DNA of 64,000 bases, from the NCBI RefSeq assembly GCF_005405105.1, contig NZ_BJDK01000010.1, forward strand, positions 37,706 to 101,705, read 5' to 3'. This document shows, piece after piece, positions 55,339 through 64,000 of the stretch. Every line of letters begins with the position of its first letter. Position 1 is the first letter of the stretch. The translations under genes were made by a program, and so were the position numbers. Origin of the DNA: Lactiplantibacillus dongliensis. Its GTDB lineage: Bacteria; Bacillota; Bacilli; Lactobacillales; Lactobacillaceae. The notes beneath the pieces are model-generated. The model was not told where the DNA came from, did no database searches, and was given only the letters and a program-made list of their open reading frames with translations.

Positions 55339-56310
55339 TTAACCGCCAAAAACCAGCCCTAAAATCAAGCCTAACATTTGCAAGCCTTGAAATAACATCA
55401 AGTTTTGGGGTGCCGTATAGAAGGTCTTTTCACGTACTTGAGTCTGATTGAATAACCGGACATTTTTAATCAACTTCGGAATCGCGACCAGCGTCACCAG
55501 TTGATAAATTGGTAACAACTGCAACCCCACACTGATAATCACCGGTACATAGCTGGCAAAAACTAAGACCCGATACAGTTGCATCGCTCGTGTATGGCCT
55601 AAATAATACGGCAAGGTGTAGCGATGATTCTTAATATCTTGTGGCACGTCGCCAATATTGTTCGCTAACATAATGTTGGCCACTAAAATCACATTGGGGA
55701 GGCCAACTAAGAGTAAGATCAAAATATTTTTGAGATTGCCCACCACCGCGAAGGCTGGCCAGTTGATCGTGATTCCCATCAAAGTTGCTGGGGTCACACT
55801 CATATAGATGGTGAGAAAAAAGACGCCAAAGCCTTCCACCCAGCCAGATAGAACTTCCCCAACCGGAAACCGAGAAAATGGTACGGGTCCCGCCGTATAC
55901 AAGATACTGATGGCAATCGCAACGGCTCCCATGAAGAGTAGTAACAGATTCGTCCGTAACACTAGGATCAACCCTAACCCACAAGCCAATGCTAGCGTTC
56001 TCCACATTAACCGGTACGCCTGTTGCGGCGATAAATGTTCGCGCCCAATAATATTGTAAGTATCACGATAATGCGTATCGACCGCTAACCGATAGTCCTG
56101 AACATTATTGAATCCCGTCACAAAAAACGCCACTGAAATTTGTGCGACTAAATAAATTGCCGCACTCAGCCAATTAACCGTATGAAAATAATACCAGCTA
56201 AATAAGACCCCCATCACCCACGGCACCGCACTCGCCGATTTTGTTGGCAAGCGAATAAACTCTAAAAACAACTTCAGCGTCATCGGCTGATAAGTTGGTT
56301 GGTCACTCAA
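55339..56310 (-). CDS. UbiA-family prenyltransferase, paralogue 2
   Basis: A 323-aa paralogue of the preceding protein, with the same start (YQPMTLKLFLEFIRLPTKSA), first motif NNVQDYRLAVDTHYRD and second motif NNIGDVPQDIKN. The second motif differs from paralogue 1 at key residues (NN for DN, VPQD for LDQD), so the two may have different substrates or activity. A duplication in tandem. No men genes lie near. Confidence 0.88.
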   Translation of the reverse strand: MSDQPTYQPMTLKLFLEFIRLPTKSASAVPWVMGVLFSWYYFHTVNWLSAAIYLVAQISVAFFVTGFNNVQDYRLAVDTHYRDTYNIIGREHLSPQQAYRLMWRTLALACGLGLILVLRTNLLLLFMGAVAIAISILYTAGPVPFSRFPVGEVLSGWVEGFGVFFLTIYMSVTPATLMGITINWPAFAVVGNLKNILILLLVGLPNVILVANIMLANNIGDVPQDIKNHRYTLPYYLGHTRAMQLYRVLVFASYVPVIISVGLQLLPIYQLVTLVAIPKLIKNVRLFNQTQVREKTFYTAPQNLMLFQGLQMLGLILGLVFGG

Positions 56311-56346
56311 TTAAAACATCCCCCTCGAAGTCATTAACACCCCTTA

Positions 56347-56529
56347 CACTTGGTGCTAGTTGGATTAAATTGCCACTCTGGTTGGTCCAGAATCGGCTGG
56401 AACGTGGTGGCCGCGTTTGGAAGCCGAAGAACGGTCTTCCAAGCCGGGCTTTATCTAGGTCGGAAAGTCACCGACCAAGATAAACGACACCACTGAGCCA
56501 ATTCTGGCCCGCTCGACGTTAACTAACGG
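56347..56529 (+). repeat. dispersed three-way-junction element, copy D
   Basis: Outer stem 56387-56398 with 56496-56507 (one mismatch). Hairpin 1 is TTGGAAGCC with GGTCTTCCAA and hairpin 2 is TTTATCTAGGTCGG with CCGACCAAGATAAA. The 5' flank is CTTGGTGCTAGTTGG and the 3' end CGACGTTAACTAACGG, both shared with copy E. Confidence 0.85.
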
Positions 56530-56572
56530 GACTGAAAAATTAATGATTGATTATTTTAAGTTCAGTCATTTA

Positions 56573-56748
56573 GCCGAGAGGTTGGTTCCTAAAATGCTCA
56601 GCCGTGTCGTTGGCCTTAGTGCGAATGATCTGCTCGGACTTAGGCCAAGGTCAGTTTTGAAGACCGGGTTTGGCTTCAAAATGGCCCATGGCGTTCCAGC
56701 ATTTTAGGAACCAACCGGCAGGTGGCAATTTCAACTAGCACCAAACGT
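56573..56748 (-). repeat. dispersed three-way-junction element, copy F (inverted partner of D)
   Basis: A perfect 19-bp outer stem (56580-56598 with 56698-56716). Hairpin 1 is TTTTGAAGCC with GGTCTTCAAAA, and hairpin 2 TTGGCCTAAGTCCGA with TCGCACTAAGGCCAA. Divergent subfamily with the same layout. Flank GGTGCTAGTTGAAATT. Confidence 0.85.
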
Positions 56749-56794
56749 AACCCTTTAATGTTAACAGAAGATAGCTCAACTGCCCAGAGTAACC

Positions 56795-56826
56795 AAAAAA
56801 GTAGCCAGACAAACTGCCTGACTACC
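56795..56826 (-). terminator. terminator after the histidine kinase gene
   Basis: GTAGTCAG and CTGGCTAC form a stem (one mismatch), followed by six T on the minus strand. Confidence 0.75.
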
Positions 56827-56837
56827 ACTTCTATTTT

Positions 56838-58490
56838 TTATTTATCTGCATGTTCATGATCATCCAACGGTGGCTCATCAAGATCGCGGCTTGCCGGCTT
56901 AATCCCCGCTGGTAACTCTGACTTAGCGATCTTTTCAACCGCATTTGTATCAGCTTCCGCCTTGGCTAACAATTTGGAATCTTTCAAGATTGGCAATTGG
57001 AACCGGAAGATTGAGCCTTGCCCAACCACGGATTCAACACTAATCTTACCATGATAGCCTTCAACTAACCGTTGGGCAATCGATAAGCCGAGCCCATTAC
57101 CGCCCTTATCCCGACTACGGGCTTTATCAACCCGATAGAAGCGATTAAAGACACGGTCCAAGTTATCCTTGGAAATCCCTTCACCAAAGTCTTGAACCGC
57201 CACTTCGACATAGCGAATATCCGTCGACAACGACAGGTGAATTTCTTGGCGTTTCGTGGAATATTTAACGGCATTATCCAACAGAATAATCAAAATCTGT
57301 TCCAAATGATTCCGATAAATCTGCGCATAAACCGGCTGTTTCACATCATCGTCAAACGTAAAAATGAAATCAGGATGAATCATCTTAAAATCATTAAACG
57401 CCTGCGTGACCAACTTCTGAACATCAGTCGTTTCATGGCTAAAGTTAATCTCCAACTGTTCAGCTCGCGATAGATCCAGCATTTCTTGAACCAATCTTTG
57501 CATCCGTTTGGTTTCAGCTAACGAGGCCGTCAAAGATTCCGCCAAAACTTGCGGATCATCCTTGCCCCAACGATTCAAGAGTTCCATATGCCCTTGAATA
57601 ATCGCAACCGGCGTCCGCAGCTCATGGGAGACATCTTCCACGAATTGCTGCTGCTGGGTAATATAGCGTTGCATCTGGTCCAACATATCATTGAAGAGTG
57701 TCCCTAAATCAGATAACTCATCGTTACGATTAAGCGCCGGTACCCGTGAATCCGTCTGCGGATCATCTTGGACCGCATTAATCGTCTGCGTAATTTTACG
57801 CATTGGTCGTAATAAGAAAGCCGCTAAGAAGTACCCTAACAATGTCGAGCCAAAGATGGCAATCAGCGTCATTACAATAAAAATCCACATCAGATTATGC
57901 GTGGTATTATGATAATCCGCTAAATTATCGGTAATCTGGACGTACCCAATCAGCTTATGATGACTGGCGGCATAGATGGGCGCGCGACCAACTAACTCGG
58001 ACGCACTCCCATGCCCAATCATCGACAACTGACGTGAAGCACTCTTCTTAAACTCATGCGCATCCTGCCGTGAAATGTACAGCGTAACGCCTTTGGGATC
58101 ATAAACAGTTACGGCCAAATTCGTCCGCGACAAGGCGGTCAATTCTGAGTCTGAAAAGATCTTCGTTTGTAACGCCCCGTGCTTACGGGCTTCCATCCCA
58201 GAGGCCGGCTCAATATTGGCTTCCGGCTGTAGCTTGGCAGCGACGGACTTAATCGTTAAACCCGTCGATTCAGTCCGCAATGATTGCTGAACCGTTGTCA
58301 CGGCACTGACCACGTCACGTTGTTCTTGGCGCATTAAGAGGTTCGTGAAGCTCTTATACACTAAGATTGAAAAACAAATAAAAAGGAGCGCGGTCCCAAT
58401 TGCGGTCCCCAGCGCCCATTTCCACTTCAATGACCAACGTTTCTTTGGTCGCGGTGTCGTCACCGTTGTTGTTGCTGTTGGTTCAGACAT
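56838..58490 (-). CDS. two-component sensor histidine kinase (HAMP, ArlS/LisK-like)
   Basis: A 550-aa sensor with two membrane helices (about 28-50 and 200-225), an extracellular domain between them, a HAMP linker, and dimerisation/catalytic domains: FVEDVSHELRTPVAIIQGHM (phospho-His), ILLDNAVKYSTKRQE, VQDFGEGISKDN and KGGNGLGLSIAQRL. It has an unusual charged C-terminal tail of about 50 residues (DLDEPPLDDHEHADK). Overlaps the response regulator gene. Signal unknown. Confidence 0.92.
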   Translation of the reverse strand: MSEPTATTTVTTPRPKKRWSLKWKWALGTAIGTALLFICFSILVYKSFTNLLMRQEQRDVVSAVTTVQQSLRTESTGLTIKSVAAKLQPEANIEPASGMEARKHGALQTKIFSDSELTALSRTNLAVTVYDPKGVTLYISRQDAHEFKKSASRQLSMIGHGSASELVGRAPIYAASHHKLIGYVQITDNLADYHNTTHNLMWIFIVMTLIAIFGSTLLGYFLAAFLLRPMRKITQTINAVQDDPQTDSRVPALNRNDELSDLGTLFNDMLDQMQRYITQQQQFVEDVSHELRTPVAIIQGHMELLNRWGKDDPQVLAESLTASLAETKRMQRLVQEMLDLSRAEQLEINFSHETTDVQKLVTQAFNDFKMIHPDFIFTFDDDVKQPVYAQIYRNHLEQILIILLDNAVKYSTKRQEIHLSLSTDIRYVEVAVQDFGEGISKDNLDRVFNRFYRVDKARSRDKGGNGLGLSIAQRLVEGYHGKISVESVVGQGSIFRFQLPILKDSKLLAKAEADTNAVEKIAKSELPAGIKPASRDLDEPPLDDHEHADK

Positions 58491-59176
58491 TACGAGCGAA
58501 TCACGTAACCTGTCCCACGAACGGTTTGGATATAACTCTTTTCACCAGGACGATCAATCTTGTTCCGTAAGTACCGGATATAGACATCGACCACGTTAGT
58601 TTCAACTTCGGATTCGTAACCCCAGACCTTGTTTAACAAGACGTCTCGAGCTAAAACGACATTGATATTTTCCATTAGCGTTAATAAAAGCTCATATTCA
58701 CGCTTAGTTAAGTTAATAACTTCATCACCACGTTTAACGACTAAGTTTTCCTTTTCAATCGTTAAATCTTTATAGGTGACCGTTGTTTGCTTAGTGCTTT
58801 GTTGTTCACTTTCCAAATCAATCCGCCGTAGTAAAGCCCGGAGCCGCGCCAATAATTCTTCAATGGCGAATGGCTTAACGATATAATCGTCAGCCCCATG
58901 ATCTAACCCTGAAACCCGGTCAATCACAGAATCACGCGCCGTCATCATAATAATTGGGGTGTTCTTAACTTCCCGCACCCGGCGACAAACTTCTAGCCCG
59001 TTCAATTCGGGCAACATTAAGTCCAACAGAATCGCGTCAAAGTCTTCACCTAAAGCCGCGTCCAATCCCTTACGACCATTATATTCAACTTGAATGTCGT
59101 AACCTTCATGCTTTAATTCCAGTTCGACAAAGCGGGCGAGATTTTTTTCGTCCTCAATAATTAATATTCGACTCAT
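58490..59176 (-). CDS. OmpR-family response regulator (ArlR/LisR-like)
   Basis: A 228-aa regulator with receiver domain (IIEDEKNLARFVELELKHEG, phospho-Asp in LLDLMLPELNG, Lys in IVKPFAIEELLA) and winged-helix DNA-binding domain ending YIQTVRGTGYVIRS. It is transcribed first, with the kinase gene overlapping its end. Confidence 0.94.
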   Translation of the reverse strand: MSRILIIEDEKNLARFVELELKHEGYDIQVEYNGRKGLDAALGEDFDAILLDLMLPELNGLEVCRRVREVKNTPIIMMTARDSVIDRVSGLDHGADDYIVKPFAIEELLARLRALLRRIDLESEQQSTKQTTVTYKDLTIEKENLVVKRGDEVINLTKREYELLLTLMENINVVLARDVLLNKVWGYESEVETNVVDVYIRYLRNKIDRPGEKSYIQTVRGTGYVIRS

Positions 59177-59362
59177 TTACTTTTAGTCACTCCTAATATT
59201 CAACTTATCTAACAAGCGTACTCACGATGTTTAATGAGAACGACGCCTCATCAACAGGTACAACATGTTATTTTAACATGAATACGCTAATTTTCCTACC
59301 ACTGAAAGCTGTAGGAACCTTAATCTAAATCTCATTTTAACGGTTATTGACTAAAAAGCAAT

Positions 59363-60700
59363 TTAATCGCTCGGGGCATCGGGATGTTGGGCATGCCAAG
59401 CTTTGATCGCAGCTAATCGTTGCCGCCACGCCTTTTCCTGGCCTTGATCAGTCGGTTCATAATACGTCTGTCCCGCTAATTCCGGCGGCATCGTGGTCAT
59501 ATTGGTTAATTTAGCCGCGGTATCATGCGCATATTGATAATCATCGCCATAACCTAAATCTTTCATTAATTTGGTTGGCGCATTGCGAATCTGCAATGGC
59601 ACCGGCAGATTGCCTTTCGCACGAACATCTGCTTGAGCCGCCGCTTTCGCCATGTATAAGGCATTCGACTTCGGGGCTAATGATAGATAAGCCACCGCTT
59701 CAGTCAGATTCACATCACACTCGGGCATGCCAATCAGCTGACAAGCTTGATAAACGGCCACCGCTAACGGCAACGCCTGCCGGTCAGCTAACCCAATATC
59801 TTCACTGGCAAAGCGAATCAGGCGCCGCGCAATGTACAACGGGTCTTCCCCGCCTTTTAACATCCGCATCAGCCAATAAATGGCGGCATCGACATCGCTA
59901 TTGCGCATCGACTTATGAAGCGCTGAAATCAAATTATAATGCTCTTCACCATTCTTATCGTAGCGCAACGACTTGGTGTTAATCAGTTGATGTAATCCAG
60001 CCGCCGTCACCGTGACGGATTCGCCATCACGCTCACCATTTAAAACGGCCATCTCCAGTGTGTTTAACGCCATCCGGGCATCCCCATTGGCAAATTCCGC
60101 AATCAACTGTAACGTGTCAGGCTGTAGGTGTACGGTCAACTTAGGAAACCCATTCTCGTTTTTAAGCGCACTCTGTAGGATCTCGACTAACGCAGCCGGG
60201 GTTAATTCTTTTAACACTAATACCTTACAACGCGACAATAGTGCCGCATTAATCTCAAACGACGGATTCTCAGTCGTTGCCCCAATCAGAGTGATACTGC
60301 CACGTTCAACGTACGGCAAAAAAGCATCCTGTTGGGCTTTATTGAACCGGTGAATTTCATCGATGAACACGATGGTCCGCTCACCAAAATCCCGATTAGC
60401 TTCCGCTTCATCCATAATCTGCCGAATCTCTTTGATGCCAGTGGTCACGGCACTAAATGTAATAAAGTGCGACTTGGTCTGTTGGGCAATGATTTCAGCC
60501 AACGTGGTCTTACCAACCCCCGGCGGCCCCCAAAAAATCAGTGATGGGATTTGGTCTTCAGCAATAAGTTGCCGCAATAGTTTACCCGGCCCGAGTAAAT
60601 GGTCCTGACCTTTGAACCCATCTAAGGTCGTCGGCCGGACTCGATAAGCTAGCGGGCTACTCGTCCCCCGCTCCGGTTTGAATAATGATTCTTGGCGCAC
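59363..60700 (-). CDS. rarA: replication-associated recombination protein RarA
   Basis: A 445-aa AAA+ clamp-loader-like ATPase acting at stalled forks. Walker A GPPGVGKTTLAEII, Walker B VFIDEIHRFNKAQQDAFLP, sensor 1 GATTENPSFEIN, and a C-terminal helical tetramerisation domain with GGEDPLYIARRLIRFASEDI are visible. GTG 60700 has GGAGG at 8 bp; the 60709 start is too close. Confidence 0.94.
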   Translation of the reverse strand: MRQESLFKPERGTSSPLAYRVRPTTLDGFKGQDHLLGPGKLLRQLIAEDQIPSLIFWGPPGVGKTTLAEIIAQQTKSHFITFSAVTTGIKEIRQIMDEAEANRDFGERTIVFIDEIHRFNKAQQDAFLPYVERGSITLIGATTENPSFEINAALLSRCKVLVLKELTPAALVEILQSALKNENGFPKLTVHLQPDTLQLIAEFANGDARMALNTLEMAVLNGERDGESVTVTAAGLHQLINTKSLRYDKNGEEHYNLISALHKSMRNSDVDAAIYWLMRMLKGGEDPLYIARRLIRFASEDIGLADRQALPLAVAVYQACQLIGMPECDVNLTEAVAYLSLAPKSNALYMAKAAAQADVRAKGNLPVPLQIRNAPTKLMKDLGYGDDYQYAHDTAAKLTNMTTMPPELAGQTYYEPTDQGQEKAWRQRLAAIKAWHAQHPDAPSD

Positions 60701-60851
60701 CGCCAACACCTCCGTTTAGCATGATAATCTAATTATATCGCAAACAGATGTTCGATACAAAAGTGACCACTTCAAGCTTGAATACTTGATCACCCCAGTA
60801 CCTATTTGGGTATCATGGTGCTATACTCTGGTCAGACGGGGGATGATGACC

Positions 60852-61154
60852 ATGTTAAAAGATCCAAAAGCTGAGCACCTATTGCAACAAATTTGCGTTG
60901 CCTATAATGATCCCGAGGTCGCTAAAGACACTGAATTAGCCGCCCATTTATTAAGGTGTGCGATGGAACTTGCTAAGTACGAAAATGTCCTATTAACCGC
61001 TTCACGGGTCAATGCCGTTGCCCTCAACGCCATGCGAGCCCACATGAATCACCCGATTCAAGCCTTAACAACGCTCTACAACCAAACAGCCCGAACCTCT
61101 GAATATTACTGGGGCGTGGCGGCGACAACCATTTTAAGTGGCCTATTCTGGTAA
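60852..61154 (+). CDS. small helical protein, possible orphan bacteriocin immunity protein
   Basis: A 100-aa helical protein with no signal peptide. The layout LLQQICVAYNDPEVAKDTEL, then an Asn-containing helix (RVNAVALNAMRAHMNH) and LTTLYN near the end, resembles the four-helix enterocin A-type immunity family. No bacteriocin or transporter genes are adjacent. The family call is from pattern only. Start ATG 60852 with GGGGG upstream; 60843 and 60846 are alternatives. Confidence 0.5.
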   Translation: MLKDPKAEHLLQQICVAYNDPEVAKDTELAAHLLRCAMELAKYENVLLTASRVNAVALNAMRAHMNHPIQALTTLYNQTARTSEYYWGVAATTILSGLFW

Positions 61155-61165
61155 TTTAACCCTAA

Positions 61166-61224
61166 CGAAAAAAACAAGCTTGAAGCGTACCTAATGATTA
61201 GGTGCGTTTCAAGCTTGTTTTCAA
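61166..61224. terminator. bidirectional terminator between the immunity-like gene and gnd
   Basis: AAAACAAGCTTGAA pairs with TTCAAGCTTGTTTT, extended inside by a CG/CG and ACCTA/TAGGT stem. Very strong. Confidence 0.92.
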
Positions 61225-61237
61225 TTAATCGTGATTT

Positions 61238-62674
61238 TTATTGTTCTTCATACCAAGTGTAATGGAACATGCCTTCACGGTCAGTCCGTTCGTAGGTATG
61301 GGCACCAAAGTAATCCCGTTGTGCTTGTAACAAGTTAGCAGGTAAAACTTCGGCCCGGAATGAGTCATAGTATGACAAAGCAGCACTAAACGATGGCACT
61401 GGAACGCCAGCTTGGATGGCCAAGCTTAAGACGTCACGAGTTGATTGTTGATACTTAGCAGCGATATCAGCAAAGTAATCATCCATCAATAAGTTGTTTA
61501 AGTCTGGTTTCTTATCAAACGCATTGGTAATGTTTTGTAAGAATTGCGCCCGGATAATGCAGCCAGCCCGCCAGATCTGTGCTAATTCACCGAACTTCAA
61601 ATCCCAGCCGTAATGTTCAGCGGCGAAACGTAATTGTTCGAAGCCTTGAGCATAGCTCATGATCTTACTGAAGTAGAGGGCTTGGCGAATCTTTTCAACC
61701 AATTCTTCCTTGGCTGGTAATTTCACATCGTTCTTAGGACCAGCTAACTTCTTAGAAGCCGCAACCCGTTCGTTCTTCATCATTGAGATGTAACGGGCAT
61801 AAACGGCTTCAGTGATCACTGATTGTGGTACTTGAACGTTCAAAGCATCTTCGGAACTCCACTTACCAGTCCCTTTATTGTTCCCACGGTCTAAGATCAT
61901 GTCAACGATTGGCTTCGTCTTGTCGTCGCCTAAGTCATCTTTACGTGACAAGATATCAGCGGTGATTTCAACTAAGTAACTGCTGAGTTCGCCTTTGTTC
62001 CAGTCAGTGAAGACGTCGGACATTTCATCAACGGATAACCCAGCCACATTACGCATAATGTTGTAGCTTTCGTCGATTAATTCTTCATCGCCGTATTCGA
62101 TCCCGTTGTGGACCATCTTAACGTAATGACCGGCACCGTTGTCGCCAATATAAGTGACACATGGTTCGCCATCTTGAGGCGCTTTAGCCGCAATCTTCTT
62201 CAAGATTGGTTCAACTAAATCATACGCTTCTTTTTGGCCACCTGGCATCAATGAAGGGCCTTGTAAGGCTCCTAATTCACCACCAGAAACACCCATACCA
62301 ATAAAGTTAATGCCGGACTTGTCTAAGCGAGCATTACGAGCCATCGTATCGTTGAAGTTGGTGTTCCCACCATCAATCAAAACATCGCCCTTATCTAATA
62401 ATGGTAATAATTCATCAATGACCATATCAGTTGGTTTCCCAGCTTTGACCATCATGATAATCCGACGTGGCGTTTCAAGGGATGCCACGAAGTCTTCAAT
62501 CTTATAACTTGGGACTAATTGCTTGTCCGCGTGATCCTTAACAACCTTTTCAGTCTTAGAACCGGTCCGGTTAAAGATCGCAACCTTGTAACCGCGACTT
62601 TCAATGTTCAAAGCCAAGTTCTTACCCATGACAGCCATACCAATGACGCCAATTTGTGGTTTTTCATTACTCAT
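61238..62674 (-). CDS. gnd: 6-phosphogluconate dehydrogenase (decarboxylating)
   Basis: A 478-aa oxidative pentose-phosphate enzyme (NADP form). The dinucleotide motif is [16 protein letters not shown], followed by [24 protein letters not shown] binds substrate, and [17 protein letters not shown] carries the catalytic Lys and Glu. The C-terminal tail includes [20 protein letters not shown]. Own terminator. Confidence 0.97.
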   Translation of the reverse strand: MSNEKPQIGVIGMAVMGKNLALNIESRGYKVAIFNRTGSKTEKVVKDHADKQLVPSYKIEDFVASLETPRRIIMMVKAGKPTDMVIDELLPLLDKGDVLIDGGNTNFNDTMARNARLDKSGINFIGMGVSGGELGALQGPSLMPGGQKEAYDLVEPILKKIAAKAPQDGEPCVTYIGDNGAGHYVKMVHNGIEYGDEELIDESYNIMRNVAGLSVDEMSDVFTDWNKGELSSYLVEITADILSRKDDLGDDKTKPIVDMILDRGNNKGTGKWSSEDALNVQVPQSVITEAVYARYISMMKNERVAASKKLAGPKNDVKLPAKEELVEKIRQALYFSKIMSYAQGFEQLRFAAEHYGWDLKFGELAQIWRAGCIIRAQFLQNITNAFDKKPDLNNLLMDDYFADIAAKYQQSTRDVLSLAIQAGVPVPSFSAALSYYDSFRAEVLPANLLQAQRDYFGAHTYERTDREGMFHYTWYEEQ

Positions 62675-62831
62675 AAGATGTTTTGCCTCCCAAATTTAAC
62701 TACGTCATTATCGTACCAAAAAAAGAATGTTAATTAAAGAATATTGTCACGATTTATCAAAAAAGTTTCAAAAATTATCGGATTTTAAGAAATTCTTTTT
62801 CATCAAAGGGTGCTTATTTCGACTTTAAAAT

Positions 62832-62861
62832 AAAAAAATCGAGGATTTTTTGTCCCCGATT
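62832..62861 (-). terminator. terminator after the secreted-protein gene
   Basis: ATCGGGG pairs with CCTCGAT (one mismatch), with seven T following on the minus strand. Confidence 0.75.
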
Positions 62862-62872
62862 CCTTCATAGAT

Positions 62873-63160
62873 TTAGTTGTTGACGACTCGTTCCCAAAAA
62901 TAATAAGCCGAATAGGAGTTGATGTTAATCCCTTTAAACATACCAGTTTTGCCGCCACTAGCATGTCTTTTTACAACTGCCTTACCTAAATATCTTTTTA
63001 CCTTTGGATTAATCTTGTTATAAAAAGTCCGATTTTCCTTGGCCGTCTTTCGATCAGTTACAGCCATACCAAACGGGTTAGACCCCCCCAATGTTTCGTT
63101 GTAAATTAGATTTTTTTGACTTGGTATAGATCGTAAAACCAGTGCCGTGCTGTTGCTCAT
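62873..63160 (-). pseudogene. detached 3' part of the frameshifted secreted-protein gene
   Basis: This frame continues the protein encoded upstream (63078-63548) but is one base out. Removing one base from the A7 tract (63106-63112) or the G7 tract (about 63087-63093) would join them into one protein of about 225 aa, ending SAYYFWERVVNN. Its own ATG has no good ribosome-binding site. Read as a frameshift pseudogene, or a phase-variable gene in the off state. Confidence 0.7.
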
Positions 63161-63548
63161 TATAGCTAATCAATACAGCTTTACCCTTAATCGTCGTCCG
63201 CCGAATCGTATTTATCCCCTCACCATTTAGCAGATAGATGGTATTCTTATACGTCCCAGCACCACTGACCTTATAGGGTGTAAAATACTGTTCACTGGTC
63301 GCTGACATGGACTGTTTATCGTGACTTTTGCGATACTTAGATCTACCAAACTTCTTGCCGCTTACTTTCTTGTTAAACATTTTGCCACCAGTCGTGTACC
63401 AATGACCACGAAAAGTTTTGGGCAATGCCGTTACTTTGTGAGTCTTCACTGCTGCTTGGGCGGTTACTGGCGTGTTAATGCCAAGGTCCAGTACCATGAC
63501 CCCACTCGCGATTACTGTTATGCCTAATAGCCTAACTAGTCGTTTCAT
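63078..63548 (-). CDS. secreted protein, truncated by frameshift
   Basis: A 156-aa exported protein with signal peptide MKRLVRLLGITVIASGVMVL and cleavage near TAQAA. The basic, Lys/Tyr-rich mature part has FRGHWYTTGGKMFNKK, the pattern of small surface proteins common in lactobacilli. Reading stops at a TAA directly after the G7 tract; the likely continuation lies out of frame downstream. Function unknown. Confidence 0.7.
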   Translation of the reverse strand: MKRLVRLLGITVIASGVMVLDLGINTPVTAQAAVKTHKVTALPKTFRGHWYTTGGKMFNKKVSGKKFGRSKYRKSHDKQSMSATSEQYFTPYKVSGAGTYKNTIYLLNGEGINTIRRTTIKGKAVLISYNEQQHGTGFTIYTKSKKSNLQRNIGGV

Positions 63549-63566
63549 TTAATATGCGCCCCCTCA

Positions 63567-63914
63567 CTATTTTTTAACATAGAGTTGCATGCTACCCCCG
63601 GTAAAACCTGTCTTTTTATCTATAATACCAACATAGATTTTTTTCTTGGCACACTTATAGCCAGCCACTTTAGGCGCCTTGATTTTAACCCTAGTACCTA
63701 CTAGACCTTTAACTGTATATTTAACCTTTCGATCTTTGGTAGACCCCTTAACATAATAGTCTAACTTGCCATGAATCGTCACAGCTTGCTTAGATTTAGC
63801 ATTCTTTTTCTGTTGCTTAGCAGAAAGCTTTTTCAAAAAGACAAATGGATTAGCTCCCCAATGAGCCTTACCATCTTTAGAAACGGTTATTGACGAGACA
63901 TAGCCTGGCATCAT
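63567..63914 (-). CDS. surface-protein-like fragment without signal peptide
   Basis: A 115-aa basic protein (MMPGYVSSITVSKDGKAHWG to the C-terminal GGSMQLYVKK) with the Lys/Tyr/Gly composition of the neighbouring secreted proteins but no signal peptide. The first ATG (63914) has a modest AGG site; an upstream TTG at 63947 adds MIIYIIRGYVD, still not an export signal. Probably the tail of a decayed gene. Confidence 0.5.
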   Translation of the reverse strand: MMPGYVSSITVSKDGKAHWGANPFVFLKKLSAKQQKKNAKSKQAVTIHGKLDYYVKGSTKDRKVKYTVKGLVGTRVKIKAPKVAGYKCAKKKIYVGIIDKKTGFTGGSMQLYVKK

Positions 63915-64000
63915 ATCAACGTAACCTCGTATTATATAAATAATCAATCAATTAACAGCTTAGACGTTGCGTGATATTCTCTAATAGTTCATTGGATTTA

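Noticed and set aside
56295..56483. 62-aa plus-strand frame with peptide similar to the 34.05-34.25 kb frame
   Set aside because: The peptide similarity arises because both are translations of the same repeated element (copies D and E).

Overview
The window looks like chromosomal DNA of a low-to-mid GC Gram-positive lactic acid bacterium, most likely the Lactiplantibacillus (Lactobacillus plantarum) group. The evidence is the Firmicutes gene order (gmk-rpoZ-coaBC-priA-fmt-rsmB-prpC-prkC; folD-xseA-xseB-ispA-tlyA-argR-recN; rplU-prp-rpmA-pepP-efp; glnR-glnA; pbp-rpmG-yqgN-rhomboid-yqgQ-glk), frequent TTG and GTG starts, a T-box on pheST, and no dxs between ispA and tlyA, which fits a mevalonate-pathway organism. 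Species is inferred from gene content and order; no search was run. Most genes lie on the minus strand.

Layout. 1-7114: Ser/Thr kinase and PP2C phosphatase at the end of a run with rsmB, fmt, priA and coaBC. 7659-8488: rpoZ and gmk. 8688-9023: a YolD-like gene under a possible LexA-controlled promoter. 9185-12642: opuC osmoprotectant ABC transporter. 12837-23132: recN, argR, tlyA, ispA, xseBA, folD, nusB, an Asp23 protein, efp, pepP, rpmA, prp and rplU. 23290-29000: accessory stretch with a TetR regulator, two unannotated small proteins, a secreted SH3-like protein, an orphan type I-E CRISPR array, tRNA-Arg, a dimeric dUTPase and two uncharacterised proteins. 29196-39338: glnA-glnR (with a perfect GlnR box), miaA, glpQ-like, rhodanese-like, glk, rhomboid, 5-FTHF cyclo-ligase, rpmG and a class B PBP. 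39538-44277: YfhO, a HesB-like protein and a LytTR/LiaF-like pair. 44352-54234: greA, udk, mltG, pheTS with T-box, HxlR, HD hydrolase, rRNA methyltransferase, acylphosphatase and YidC. 54294-64000: two UbiA-family paralogues, a two-component system, rarA, a bacteriocin-immunity-like protein, gnd and decaying secreted-protein genes.

The most striking unexplained signal is a family of about 155-185 bp intergenic elements with a shared three-way-junction fold: an outer stem, a GTGGTG/CACCAC inner stem and two hairpins. The stems differ in sequence between copies but keep their pairing through compensatory changes. At four loci (7.2-7.5, 33.6-34.2, 42.3-42.6 and 56.3-56.7 kb) they sit as inverted tail-to-tail pairs, and decayed pieces lie at 34.0, 51.8 and 52.8 kb. 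I do not recognise this family by name.
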